13,036 nucleotides of DNA from Candidatus Woesearchaeota archaeon (GCA_016219795.1 JACRKK010000004.1:1-13036), one strand, 5' to 3'; shown: positions 1 to 6,975, counted from the first letter of the stretch. Notes: a model not told the origin generated them from the sequence alone. Numbers and translations: made by a program.

Positions 1-10
1 ACTTTCAACA

Positions 11-80
11 TCCATGAAAAAGCACTTTAGTGTTCTATCCTGTTCCCATTATGTGATTCCAACGTGTGCATTTTCATGGA
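11..80. repeat. Inverted-repeat element A (15-bp arms, 40-base loop)
   Basis: Bases 11-25 (TCCATGAAAAAGCAC) and 66-80 (GTGCATTTTCATGGA) are reverse complements with one mismatch. They enclose a 40-base loop, part of which (CACTTTAGTG, 24-33) can also fold. No coding frame of note runs through it. It lies 12 bases from a second, larger inverted repeat and beyond the broken end of the methyltransferase gene. It could be a small non-autonomous mobile element, a structured RNA or a transcription-termination region for the minus-strand operon. The arms are seen directly; the role is not known. Confidence 0.55.
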
Positions 81-92
81 AAACGCAGGGTT

Positions 93-211
93 AAAGAAAA
101 TCGGCCCAAGCGTTGCGAGAATGCCGTCGGTCTATTGACCGACGGTGGTTGCCGAAAGCGTAGCTTGAGCGCAAATAGGAAGAACTTGTTCTTCCGTGGC
201 CGATTTTCTTT
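93..211. repeat. 119-bp structured element B with 14-bp terminal inverted repeats
   Basis: Perfect 14-bp arms, AAAGAAAATCGGCC (93-106) and GGCCGATTTTCTTT (198-211), bound a segment with two strong internal hairpins. These are CCGTCGGTC/GACCGACGG (124-132 with 137-145, loop TATT) and GGAAGAA/TTCTTCC (178-184 with 189-195, loop CTTG). Shorter pairings CAAGC/GCTTG and TTGCG/CGCAA lie between them and would cross if both formed. TTA occurs just outside each arm (91-93 and 212-214), though one extra T spoils an exact target duplication. The right-hand TTA is the stop codon of the truncated methyltransferase. A MITE-like insertion or a folded non-coding RNA both fit. The structure is clear but the identity is not. 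Confidence 0.6.
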
Positions 212-583
212 TTACTGGTGGAACGCTTCTGTGCAGATGATGGCATCAAAAAAACCATGCCTAAAGGGCATGGCATCTGCCGATCCCATCTTCAAAACAA
301 CAGGAGATGGCAGCTTCTTTCGTGCAATGGCAAGCATCTTTGATGAGAAGTAAAGGCCAAACAATTGGATTTTTGGGTTATGGGTCTTGAGCAGCTGCAA
401 GGCATATCCTGTACCACAGGCAATGTCCAGTACCCTCATATCTTCGCTAAGTGTAAGTTGCTCCACGGTCTTTCGCTGGATATAACGCATCCAGAAACCA
501 AAGATAAATGAATCATAACTTTGGGCCCATTTCTGGAAGAAGACTAAAGACTTCTGCTCCTTTTCATGTCGGTTTTTCATCAC
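212..583 (-). pseudogene. Truncated class I SAM-dependent methyltransferase (UbiE/Methyltransf_11-like remnant)
   Basis: The 123 residues contain the first half of a Rossmann-type methyltransferase. Motif I, VLDIACGTG, is at residues 51-59, and the segment leading to motif IV (DAMPF, then FFDAII) ends the protein just after EAFHQ. Full-length relatives normally exceed 200 residues, so roughly the C-terminal 40 percent is missing, including the usual RVLKPGG strand. The acidic residue after strand 2 that normally binds the SAM ribose (GxDxS) is Tyr78 here. The start overlaps the upstream permease stop as ATGA, so the gene is the last member of the metal-transport operon. The break coincides with the edge of structured element B, and no frame left of the element restores the family sequence. 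I read it as a decayed remnant; a short functional derivative or an assembly error is possible. Confidence 0.6.
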
Positions 584-1689
584 GTTCTCACCAGGCTTTG
601 CCTTGCAAGCTCCCTTCCCTTAGGTGTCAGCAAAAGCAGCTTTCCCTTTTTCAATAATAGTTCCCTTGCTGCAGATGCCTCTACAACTTTTTTGGCAAAA
701 AAAATCGACCATTCCATATGCTGCTGCGCATTGCGCAACGTATTCTCCACTGCTTCCTCATCCTTGCCTTCATGGGTCAAGAGGTGTACCATAAGCATTT
801 CCAAAGCAAAATTAAGTTTGTTCGTCCTGTGCTGCAACAACTGGGAAAGCAAGCCCTTTTGGGGTGCAAAAAGCAGTGCGAGCAAAAAAAAGAAACCGGC
901 CATCATGGCCATGGATCCTGCAATGGACGCATCAAAGGCATGGGCAAGTGCATAGCCTGTCACTGCAGCAAGAATCCCAAGACAAGCGCTAACGGCAATC
1001 ATCCGTCCTAGTTTTTGCGTAAGAAGATACGCTGTTGCAGGAGGAGCAATCATGAGGGCTACAACAAGAATCGAGCCCACAGCATCAAACGCGCCAACTG
1101 CAGTGATGCTCACCAAAGCCATGAGGAGATAATGAATGACTGCAGGGGAAAAGCCAAGTGCTGCAGCAAGGCCAGCATCAAAGGTGGCTAATTTGAGTTC
1201 CTTATAAAACAAAGCAATGAAAATGATGTCTGCAAGAAGTATAGCTCCCATCAGCCAGACCCCTACAGGCCCTACATCTGCTCCAAACAACGTCATTCTA
1301 TGAAATGGTGCAAAGGCAATCTCCCCAAGCAAGACAGCATCTGTGTCAAGATGGATCTTGCTTGCAAAAAGATTAATCAGAATAACACCCAGTGAAAATA
1401 ATGCAGGAAAGACAAGACCCATAGATGCATCCGCTTTTAATTTTCCTGTCCCTATGATTAGTTCTGTCAGGGTAACAGTCAGGATGCCGGTTAGGGCTGC
1501 GCCTATGATCAAGAGTGGGGATGCAAAATCTTTTACCACAAAGAAGGCCAGAACAATCCCTAAGAGTATTGCATGGCTAATAGCGTCGCTCATAAGGGAG
1601 ACTTTCCGAAGCACAAGAAATACACCACACAGTGAGCAGGCAACAGCAACTACTGCAGCCAGCATCATGATTTCAAATTGAGGAGTCAT
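580..1689 (-). CDS. Metal ABC transporter permease (ABC-3/ZnuB-TroC family) with C-terminal extension
   Basis: This 369-aa integral membrane protein is one of two permeases of a Mn/Zn-type ABC importer. Residues 1 to about 280 are a run of hydrophobic helices with family hallmarks: SDAISHA near residue 34 and a GSILVVALMIAPPATA segment near residue 205. The family core is usually about 270-290 aa. An extra 84 residues follow (from about 286), starting QHRTNK and ending in a wing-like LLLLTPKGRELA. They resemble a degenerate winged helix of the DtxR type. The start overlaps the stop of the upstream permease by four bases (ATGA), and its own stop overlaps the methyltransferase remnant in the same way, so translation is probably coupled. 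Cation identity rests on the neighbouring TroA-type binding protein. Confidence 0.9.
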   Translation of the reverse strand: MTPQFEIMMLAAVVAVACSLCGVFLVLRKVSLMSDAISHAILLGIVLAFFVVKDFASPLLIIGAALTGILTVTLTELIIGTGKLKADASMGLVFPALFSLGVILINLFASKIHLDTDAVLLGEIAFAPFHRMTLFGADVGPVGVWLMGAILLADIIFIALFYKELKLATFDAGLAAALGFSPAVIHYLLMALVSITAVGAFDAVGSILVVALMIAPPATAYLLTQKLGRMIAVSACLGILAAVTGYALAHAFDASIAGSMAMMAGFFFLLALLFAPQKGLLSQLLQHRTNKLNFALEMLMVHLLTHEGKDEEAVENTLRNAQQHMEWSIFFAKKVVEASAARELLLKKGKLLLLTPKGRELARQSLVRT

Positions 1690-2801
1690 TCAACTGCACC
1701 CCATTCCTGCTCAAGCAGTCTTGCCTCTTTTAGGCCAAGTTCAGTTAAATTCCATAAATCACCCTGTTGCTCAACAAAATGCAATTCGGAAAGCTGCTCT
1801 AAGCTTTTCTCAACGCCTGTTGCATCAACTGCTCTAAGAGATGCAAGAGTATGCGGGTAAAATGGGTTTTTGTGGCTTTCTGAAAGCCGAAGCAGGGTGA
1901 GCAGTACGCTTGCGATCCTTATCTTTTTTTTATTGGTCCGTGCCTGCATCCAGTCTTTAAGGAGACCCCGGTGGGGAGAGAACACAAGAGATGCTGCAAC
2001 AAAGAATCCCATAATTACGACAATGGCTGGTCCTGTAGGGAGCCCCGGGATTGCGCTGCTGGAGAGCACCCCAAGTATTCCTGAAATGCTTCCTATGCTT
2101 CCTGCAAGCAGAACCATTTTCCCAAGGTGATCTGTCCACTGCCGTGCAGACACTGCAGGTCCAATAACTAAAGCACTCATCAGCACAACACCCACAGTCT
2201 GCAAGCCTATAGCAATAGCAACAACCAGAAGAGTAACAAGAAACACCTCCAGCAATTTCACAGGAAAGCCAAGGCTTTTGGCAAACCCAAGATCAAAGGA
2301 TATTATTTTAAATTCTTTCCAGAAAAGGGATAGGCAGAGCAGGGCAATAAAGCCAAAGGCAAGCATAGTGTAGACGTCTGCTTCCAAAAGTGTTGATGCG
2401 TTTCCAAAGAGAAACGTATCAAGCCCTGCCTTCTTTGCGGTGGGCAGCTTCTGAATAATGGTGAGCAGAAATATGCCAAAACCAAAAAAGACAGAAAGGA
2501 TAATGCCAAGTGCTGCATCCTCCTTAAGGCGGGTTGTCTTGGTAATGAGCATCACAAGCAGCGTCCCTATCCAGCCGGCAATAAGTGCACCTAAAAGAAG
2601 AGATAACGGACTTTTTGTTTGGGTAATCAGAAAAGCAAGGGCAACACCAGGAAGTGCAGCGTGGGAAATTGCATCCCCAAGCAGGCTTTGCCTTCTGAGT
2701 ACCGCAAAGCATCCAAGAGAGCCTGCAACAAATCCGATGAGTGCTGATCCTGCAAGCACTATCTGCAGGGTGTAATCAAAACTAAACAAACCTAAGAACA
2801 T
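1686..2801 (-). CDS. Metal ABC transporter permease (ABC-3/ZnuB-TroC family) with C-terminal winged-helix-like domain
   Basis: This 371-aa membrane protein is the paralogue and probable heterodimer partner of the downstream permease. It has the family motif GDAISHAALPG near residue 40 and a VGVVLMSALVIGPAVSA segment in the later helices. The transmembrane core ends at about residue 286. An 85-residue tail follows, beginning RTNKKK as in the other permease. The tail predicts as helix, helix, recognition-like helix (ATGVEKSLEQLSELHFV) and a wing ending in LTELGLKEA, a pattern typical of DtxR/MarR-like winged helices. Comparable permease-regulator fusions are known, for example chlamydial YtgC-R. 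The start ATG lies three bases after the ATPase stop and is preceded by a G-rich ribosome-binding stretch. The transporter role is firm; a DNA-binding role for the tail is inference. Confidence 0.9.
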   Translation of the reverse strand: MFLGLFSFDYTLQIVLAGSALIGFVAGSLGCFAVLRRQSLLGDAISHAALPGVALAFLITQTKSPLSLLLGALIAGWIGTLLVMLITKTTRLKEDAALGIILSVFFGFGIFLLTIIQKLPTAKKAGLDTFLFGNASTLLEADVYTMLAFGFIALLCLSLFWKEFKIISFDLGFAKSLGFPVKLLEVFLVTLLVVAIAIGLQTVGVVLMSALVIGPAVSARQWTDHLGKMVLLAGSIGSISGILGVLSSSAIPGLPTGPAIVVIMGFFVAASLVFSPHRGLLKDWMQARTNKKKIRIASVLLTLLRLSESHKNPFYPHTLASLRAVDATGVEKSLEQLSELHFVEQQGDLWNLTELGLKEARLLEQEWGAVE

Positions 2802-2804
2802 TCC

Positions 2805-3557
2805 CTATCCCCCCATAGTACCTAAAAATGCTGCTCTGCCTCCATATGTTTTATGGAGATTTTGCGGTGTTACTGATTCATGCACAGGGCCTAGTGCTAT
2901 TTTTCTGACGTTAAGCAGAAGCACCCAGTCAAAGTATTCCTTGAGCGTCTGGATGTCATGGTGGACTACAATTACCGTCTTGCCCTGCTTTCTTAGTTCC
3001 TGGAGTAGCGTAATAATGGCTTTTTCTGTCGTAGCATCAACACCTGCAAACGGCTCGTCCATAAAATAGAGGGCTGCATCCTGTACCAATGCCCGTGCAA
3101 GAAACACGCGCTGTTGCTGGCCTCCTGAAAGCTGGCTGATCTGCCTATGTGCGAATTGCTCCATCCCAACTTTTTGGAGGGATTGCGTTGCTAGTTCTTT
3201 CTCCTTTTTTCCTGGCCTTTTAATCCAGCCAAGTTTGCCGTACAGTCCCATCATGACCACATCAAGCACGGTAGTGGGGAAATCCCAGTCTACGCTTGTC
3301 CTCTGGGGAACATATCCTACAAGATGGCGCTGGGCTGCATAAGGTTTTCCGAAGATATGAACTCTCCCTGCAGCAGGTTTCATCAGCCCAAGAATTGTCT
3401 TAAGGAGCGTGCTCTTGCCAGCGCCATTGGGGCCAACAACTGCAACTAGGAGGCCACTGGGAATCTGCACATCAATGTCCCATAGGACTGGCTTCTCATC
3501 ATAGGCTACGGTCAAGTCTGCAACATCAAGTGCTAAAGTAGGTTGTTGTGCTGTCAT
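2805..3557 (-). CDS. troB: Metal ABC transporter ATP-binding protein (ZnuC/TroB-type)
   Basis: This cytoplasmic ATPase, 250 aa, powers the Mn/Zn importer. All motifs of a functional nucleotide-binding domain are visible: Walker A GPNGAGKST (42-50), Q-loop VPQRTSVDWDFP (Gln85), ABC signature LSGGQQQR (143-150), Walker B ALYFMDEP with catalytic Glu168, D-loop GVDA and switch His200 in VVHHD. The RTSVDWDFP stretch after the Q-loop is characteristic of Mn/Zn/Fe (ABC-3) transporter ATPases. The gene lies between the binding-protein gene and the first permease gene. A GAGGGG ribosome-binding site overlaps the stop of the preceding gene, seven bases before the ATG. The length is normal for the family and nothing is missing. 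Confidence 0.95.
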   Translation of the reverse strand: MTAQQPTLALDVADLTVAYDEKPVLWDIDVQIPSGLLVAVVGPNGAGKSTLLKTILGLMKPAAGRVHIFGKPYAAQRHLVGYVPQRTSVDWDFPTTVLDVVMMGLYGKLGWIKRPGKKEKELATQSLQKVGMEQFAHRQISQLSGGQQQRVFLARALVQDAALYFMDEPFAGVDATTEKAIITLLQELRKQGKTVIVVHHDIQTLKEYFDWVLLLNVRKIALGPVHESVTPQNLHKTYGGRAAFLGTMGG

Positions 3558-3568
3558 ATTTTATCCCC

Positions 3569-4495
3569 TCACGGTGTTAGTGCGTTCACTATGGTGTCAA
3601 TATTATGGGTGACCATCCCTATATACGTTCCTTCAAAGGTGTCCTGATTACCCATGGCATCAGAAAACAACTCGCCGCCAATTGCAACATCCCATCCTTT
3701 TGCCCGGGCTGCCTCCTTAACTGCCTTGATATTTCGCTCAGGTACTGAAGACTCCACAAAAATTGCTCTTATTTTTTTTTCAACAATAAAGCCTACCAGG
3801 CGCTGGACATCACCGGTTCCTGCTGCAGATTGCGTGCTGATGCCTTGCAATCCAACGACTTCAAAGCCGTAGGCTTTCCCAAAATAGTGAAAGGCGTCGT
3901 GGGCGGTGACAAGGATACGTTTGTCCTCTGGAAGCTCACCTACCTTCTGCCTGACATAATTGTCAAGTTCCTTGAGCTTCTGCAGGTAAGCATCTGCGTT
4001 AGCATCATATCTTTCCTTGTGCTCGGGGTCATATTCTATAAGAGTGTCCCTCACCGTTTCTGTAGCGCTCATCCAAAGGGATACATCAAACCAAATATGG
4101 GGGTCATACTGGCCCGGATAGCCAATAAAATCAAGAAGCTTTTCCCGGGGGATATTTTTGGAGACAGGCACAGTGGTAATGCGGGCATCCATTTCCTCAA
4201 ATATCTCTGACATTTTTGCCTCGAGGTGGAGTCCACCATAGAAGATAATGTCTGCATCTGCAAGCGTTTGTACATCACCTTCACTTGCTTTGTAAAGATG
4301 AGGATCAACACCTGGTCCCATGAGGCCGGTAACCTCTACATAGTCTCCCCCCACATTCTCTACAATATCTGTGATCATGCCCACGGTTGTTACGACTTTA
4401 ATCTTACCATTATCCTGCACTGCATTTCCTTGGCTGCATCCCCCAATGATTACAAGCAGTAATGTGACAATGGCTATTGCTGTCTGTTTTATCAT
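3569..4495 (-). CDS. troA: Metal-binding lipoprotein of the ABC importer (TroA/ZnuA-type cluster A-I solute-binding protein)
   Basis: This 308-aa protein captures the metal ion outside the membrane and delivers it to the permeases. It begins with a hydrophobic signal ending in a lipobox-like IIGGC, so Cys20 is the probable lipid-anchoring site. The metal ligands line up with those of Treponema TroA: His66 in DPHLY, His133 in DPHIWFD, His199 in VTAHDAFHYF and Asp279 in LFSDAMG. The GLQGIST segment after the third ligand is also TroA-like. His rather than Glu at the third position separates it from PsaA-type strict Mn binders. Zn and Mn are therefore both possible. There is no long His-rich loop as in ZnuA. 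It is the second gene of the operon, 14 bases after the repressor gene, with a strong ribosome-binding site. Confidence 0.93.
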   Translation of the reverse strand: MIKQTAIAIVTLLLVIIGGCSQGNAVQDNGKIKVVTTVGMITDIVENVGGDYVEVTGLMGPGVDPHLYKASEGDVQTLADADIIFYGGLHLEAKMSEIFEEMDARITTVPVSKNIPREKLLDFIGYPGQYDPHIWFDVSLWMSATETVRDTLIEYDPEHKERYDANADAYLQKLKELDNYVRQKVGELPEDKRILVTAHDAFHYFGKAYGFEVVGLQGISTQSAAGTGDVQRLVGFIVEKKIRAIFVESSVPERNIKAVKEAARAKGWDVAIGGELFSDAMGNQDTFEGTYIGMVTHNIDTIVNALTP

Positions 4496-4503
4496 GGTTA
4501 GTT

Positions 4504-4509
4504 CCTCCT
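4504..4509 (-). promoter_or_regulatory. Strong Shine-Dalgarno site for the binding-protein gene
   Basis: AGGAGG on the minus strand lies immediately after the repressor stop codon and eight bases before the ATG at 4495. It fixes that start. It also shows that internal genes of this operon use ribosome-binding sites, while the first gene appears leaderless. Confidence 0.75.
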
Positions 4510-4917
4510 TTAAACAGGGATATTTTGCCCGTGCGGGTCAGTCTTTGGCCGGCCAAGAAATGTATTTAGGCGTGCAATGGCATCATCGGAAAAAGCATGT
4601 TCAAGGCGGTGCGCCTCTTCATGTATCTGCTTTTTATCCATCTTCAAAATTTTGTAGAGGAACGCTTCAATGATGCGGTGCTTGTAGGTCAGCTTTTTTG
4701 CAAGTACTCTCCCCCTTTTTGTAAACTCAAGTGAGGCATACTTTTTTTCTTTAATCAATTTATGCCTTGCCAATTCCCGTATACGTTCGGACACTGTAGA
4801 CTTGGCGAGTTTCAGATAGGATGCAACCTCTACGGACTTAATAGGTCGGTGGTATTCCTCCTCCAGATGGAACATTGCCCGTAGATAGTCTTCGCGCGTT
4901 GCAGTAATTTGAGACAT
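4510..4917 (-). CDS. mntR: DtxR/MntR-family metal-dependent transcriptional repressor
   Basis: This 135-aa regulator combines an N-terminal winged helix-turn-helix (about residues 5-75; helix-turn-helix in VEVASYLKLAKSTVSERIRE) with the DtxR-type metal-binding and dimerisation domain (about 76-130). It ends in the typical PHGQNIP. Probable metal ligands are Asp10, His80, His103, Glu106 and His107. Asp10 is MntR-like (DtxR has Met there), whereas the position that is Cys in DtxR or Glu in MntR is His103. No C-terminal SH3-like domain is present. I placed the start at ATG 4917, since the 20 codons upstream would read through the TATA box and palindrome. It heads the metal-import operon, so metal-dependent repression of its own promoter is the likely logic. 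Mn is favoured, but Fe or Zn cannot be excluded. Confidence 0.9.
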   Translation of the reverse strand: MSQITATREDYLRAMFHLEEEYHRPIKSVEVASYLKLAKSTVSERIRELARHKLIKEKKYASLEFTKRGRVLAKKLTYKHRIIEAFLYKILKMDKKQIHEEAHRLEHAFSDDAIARLNTFLGRPKTDPHGQNIPV

Positions 4918-4921
4918 AGAA

Positions 4922-4941
4922 AAGTTCGTAGATGCGAACTT
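4922..4941. promoter_or_regulatory. Probable metal-repressor operator (20-bp palindrome)
   Basis: AAGTTCG (4922-4928) and CGAACTT (4935-4941) form a perfect 7-bp inverted repeat with a 6-base spacer. It lies between the TATA box and the repressor ATG, covering the expected transcription start, so bound protein would block initiation. Its size suits a DtxR-family dimer. The repeat is seen directly; the binding protein is inferred from position. Confidence 0.65.
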
Positions 4942-4950
4942 GTATATAAA
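4941..4950 (-). promoter_or_regulatory. Archaeal TATA box of the metal-import operon
   Basis: TTTATATACA on the minus strand is centred about 29 bases before the repressor ATG. That puts transcription initiation within a few bases of the start codon. It abuts the palindromic operator. Confidence 0.7.
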
Positions 4951-4958
4951 TCTTGGGG

Positions 4959-4981
4959 TTTTTTGCTTAAAGAGCAAAAAA
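4959..4981 (-). terminator. Inverted repeat with T-runs after rtcB, possible terminator
   Basis: TTTTTTGCT (4959-4967) and AGCAAAAAA (4973-4981) form a 9-bp inverted repeat with a 5-base loop. Reading the minus strand, six T residues begin 21 bases after the rtcB stop. Archaeal terminators are mainly T-tracts, so this probably ends the archease-rtcB transcript before the next TATA box. A regulatory role for the operon promoter is an alternative. Confidence 0.45.
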
Positions 4982-5002
4982 CAGTATAGAAACCGTACCC
5001 AT

Positions 5003-6457
5003 TTATCCTTTTACAACACCCATAGGACGCAGCTGTGCAACCAGTTTTCCAATGCCTGCCTCATCACTGACCCTGACTACTTCATCCACATCCTTGTACG
5101 CCAAGGGTGCTTCTTCAGAAATACCTCGCCAGGATGCTGCTTTGATATGTATGTTTTGCTCTTTCTCCAGCTGGTTTTTCAGCTGGTCTCCTCTCCACTG
5201 CTGGTTTGCAGCAAACCGTGACATGGCTCGTCCTGCACCGTGCGCAGTGCTGCCAAAGCTTTCCTTCATTGATTTTTCTGTACCCACAAGCACATAGGAC
5301 GAGGTGCCCATGCTGCCGGGAATAAATATAGGTTGGCCCGTCTCCTGATATTTTAGCGGAATCTCTGGTCGATGCGGACCAAACGCCCGTGTTGCTCCTT
5401 TCCTATGCACCCATGCCAAAAACTGCTCACCTTCAGCCTCATGCTCTTCTTTTTTGGCGATGTTGTGCGCAACGTCATACACCGTGGTCAGCTGCACGTC
5501 TTTTGCAAAGACCTCCTGAAAACTTCGTCGCGTCTGATGACCGATCATATGCCGATTGCACCATGCAAAATTGGCAGCAGCACACATAGCTTTATAGTAA
5601 TCATGAGATATATGGCTGTCTGCAGGTGCATAGACCAGATCTTTTTCTGGCAGCGACTTGATAATCTCAGGATAAGCTGCTTCCATCTTCTTCAGATAAT
5701 CGGTGCAGGTCTGGTGTCCAAGTCCTCTGCTTCCGCAATGGATGAGCACCACCACCTGACCTTCCTTCTTTATGCCAAAGACCTCTGCAACCTCTTTATT
5801 GAATATTTTGTCAACGTATTGCACTTCCAGAAAATGATTTCCGGATCCTAGTGTTCCCAACTGTCCTCTGCCTCTTGCCTTTGCCGTCGGACTGACTTTT
5901 GATGGATCTGCACCCGGCATAGTCCCTCCTTCTTCGCAGGACTCAGCATCTTCCGGTAGCCCATAATTATTCCGCAGTGCCCATTGCACCCCATTCCTGA
6001 GGACATCATCCAGTTCACCGTCTGACAACCGGAATATTGATTTAGCCCCCACACCGGGCGGAACGTGCTTAAAGAGCACTTCCAGCAGCTCCTTGATCTT
6101 TGGATAGACTTGCTCCTTGGTAAGATTTGTCTGAAGCAATCTGACGCCGCAATTTATATCAAAACCAATTCCTCCTGGACTTATGCAGCCATCTTTGGTG
6201 TCTATGGCTGCTACGCCGCCGATGCTAAAGCCATAGCCCTGGTGGGCATCCGGCATCATAATACTCCACCCTTTAATGCCGGGAAGCGCTGCGACGTTGA
6301 TTCCTTGTTGGATGCATCTGTCCTGAAGCATTTTCTGCAGAAGTTTTTCTGAAGCAAAAATTTTGAGCGGGACTTTCATGTTTCCTTGTTTCTCCACAAG
6401 GTAAGAATACTCATTCAGTTTCCGTGGATGTATGTCCTGGGGCTTGTCTTGGTTCAT
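5003..6457 (-). CDS. rtcB: RNA-splicing ligase RtcB (3'-phosphate/5'-OH RNA ligase)
   Basis: RtcB joins RNA 2',3'-cyclic phosphate or 3'-phosphate ends to 5'-OH ends using GTP and Mn2+. In archaea it ligates tRNA exons after intron removal. At 484 aa it matches archaeal RtcB, and no intein interrupts it. Active-site residues correspond to Pyrococcus RtcB: Asp100 and Cys103 (GFDINCG), Asn207 and His208 (GSGNHFLE), His240 (HCGSRGLGH), His331 (AHNIAKKEEH) and the guanylylated His406 (HGAGR), with a near-terminal Lys483. The start codon shares one base with the archease stop (TAATG), so translation is coupled. Both genes form one operon from the promoter near 6905. The Mn requirement makes the neighbouring Mn/Zn importer a fitting companion, although it is a separate transcription unit. 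Confidence 0.97.
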   Translation of the reverse strand: MNQDKPQDIHPRKLNEYSYLVEKQGNMKVPLKIFASEKLLQKMLQDRCIQQGINVAALPGIKGWSIMMPDAHQGYGFSIGGVAAIDTKDGCISPGGIGFDINCGVRLLQTNLTKEQVYPKIKELLEVLFKHVPPGVGAKSIFRLSDGELDDVLRNGVQWALRNNYGLPEDAESCEEGGTMPGADPSKVSPTAKARGRGQLGTLGSGNHFLEVQYVDKIFNKEVAEVFGIKKEGQVVVLIHCGSRGLGHQTCTDYLKKMEAAYPEIIKSLPEKDLVYAPADSHISHDYYKAMCAAANFAWCNRHMIGHQTRRSFQEVFAKDVQLTTVYDVAHNIAKKEEHEAEGEQFLAWVHRKGATRAFGPHRPEIPLKYQETGQPIFIPGSMGTSSYVLVGTEKSMKESFGSTAHGAGRAMSRFAANQQWRGDQLKNQLEKEQNIHIKAASWRGISEEAPLAYKDVDEVVRVSDEAGIGKLVAQLRPMGVVKG

Positions 6458-6879
6458 TAGATATCTACCACAACCTGCAGGGTAACGCTTGTTGGGGTCT
6501 CCTTTATAAACATATCGCTGTAGGTCATCGCCTTGATATATGCAGTCATATCATAGTGGTCTGCTAAGTCTCCATGGAGTGTTGCCTTTAGCGTAAATAC
6601 TCCATTGGCTTTTGTAATGGAGACACTTGCTTTGGCTGAGATGAACCCTTCCACATCCAACAGCACAACCATTTCCTGCAGAAAATCAAAGAGAAGGCCT
6701 TCTTTGGTGGATGCAGTGACCTCAAACTTTCTTTGGATATTCTTTTCTACTTTAGAAACATCAGTCATCACTGCAGTGAACGCAAGCGCAGCATTGCCAA
6801 ACGCCTCTTCCTGGTCTTTTCCAAATGCCTGGAATTTGGCGTCTGCAGTGTGCTCCAAAAAAAGGTAAGGTTTTTGCAT
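6457..6879 (-). CDS. Archease, activator of RtcB
   Basis: Archease (140 aa) speeds RtcB guanylylation and allows multiple turnovers. Family marks are EHTADAKF near the N-terminus (Asp13), the central LLFDFLQEMVVLLDVEGF, the IKAMTYSDMFIKE segment and the C-terminal Asp139-Ile140. Asp13, Asp139 and the terminal Ile carboxylate correspond to the metal site described in Pyrococcus archease. The length is typical. A TATA-like CCTTATAAAG is centred about 26 bases before the ATG, so the transcript is probably leaderless. The gene leads the rtcB operon and diverges from an unknown gene. Confidence 0.95.
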   Translation of the reverse strand: MQKPYLFLEHTADAKFQAFGKDQEEAFGNAALAFTAVMTDVSKVEKNIQRKFEVTASTKEGLLFDFLQEMVVLLDVEGFISAKASVSITKANGVFTLKATLHGDLADHYDMTAYIKAMTYSDMFIKETPTSVTLQVVVDI

Positions 6880-6975
6880 ACTTTCATTAAATATTGTTTT
6901 CTTTATAAGGCTTTCTCCGTAAAATACTATTGGGCAGTGCTAACCTTTATATACCCACCACCCTTTTCTAAACAA
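6880..6975. promoter_or_regulatory. Divergent promoter region, archease versus unknown gene
   Basis: A minus-strand TATA box (CCTTATAAAG, 6901-6910) serves archease. A plus-strand TATA box (CCTTTATATAC, 6944-6954) lies about 26 bases before the ATG at 6976. Both distances predict leaderless mRNAs. The plus-strand box and spacing decide the start of the unknown gene, since the frame stays open much further upstream, inside archease. Confidence 0.65.

Noticed and set aside
1..92. Continuation of the methyltransferase beyond element B
   Set aside because: None of the three minus-strand frames resembles the missing C-terminal motifs, and all soon hit stops.
93..211. Element B as a tRNA or CRISPR repeat
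   Set aside because: There is no acceptor, T-loop or anticodon arm pattern, and no repeated spacer-separated unit.
66..353. Plus-strand 95-aa reading frame across the structured element
   Set aside because: It runs through both arms and both hairpins of element B and then antisense to the methyltransferase remnant. It has no family resemblance or start signals.
3830..4210. Plus-strand 126-aa reading frame opposite the binding-protein gene
   Set aside because: It is the antisense shadow of a clear TroA-family gene with no start signals of its own.
4918..4977. Longer start for the DtxR-type regulator (20 more codons)
   Set aside because: These codons run through the TATA box and the palindromic operator, and the family N-terminus begins at the ATG at 4917.
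5372..5851. Plus-strand 159-aa reading frame opposite rtcB
   Set aside because: It is antisense to conserved RtcB active-site codons, has a Cys/Leu/Phe-rich shadow composition and no promoter.
6733..6975. N-terminal extension of the unknown 482-aa protein
   Set aside because: The open frame upstream lies inside archease on the other strand and across both promoters. A TATA box 26 bases before ATG 6976 supports the shorter form.
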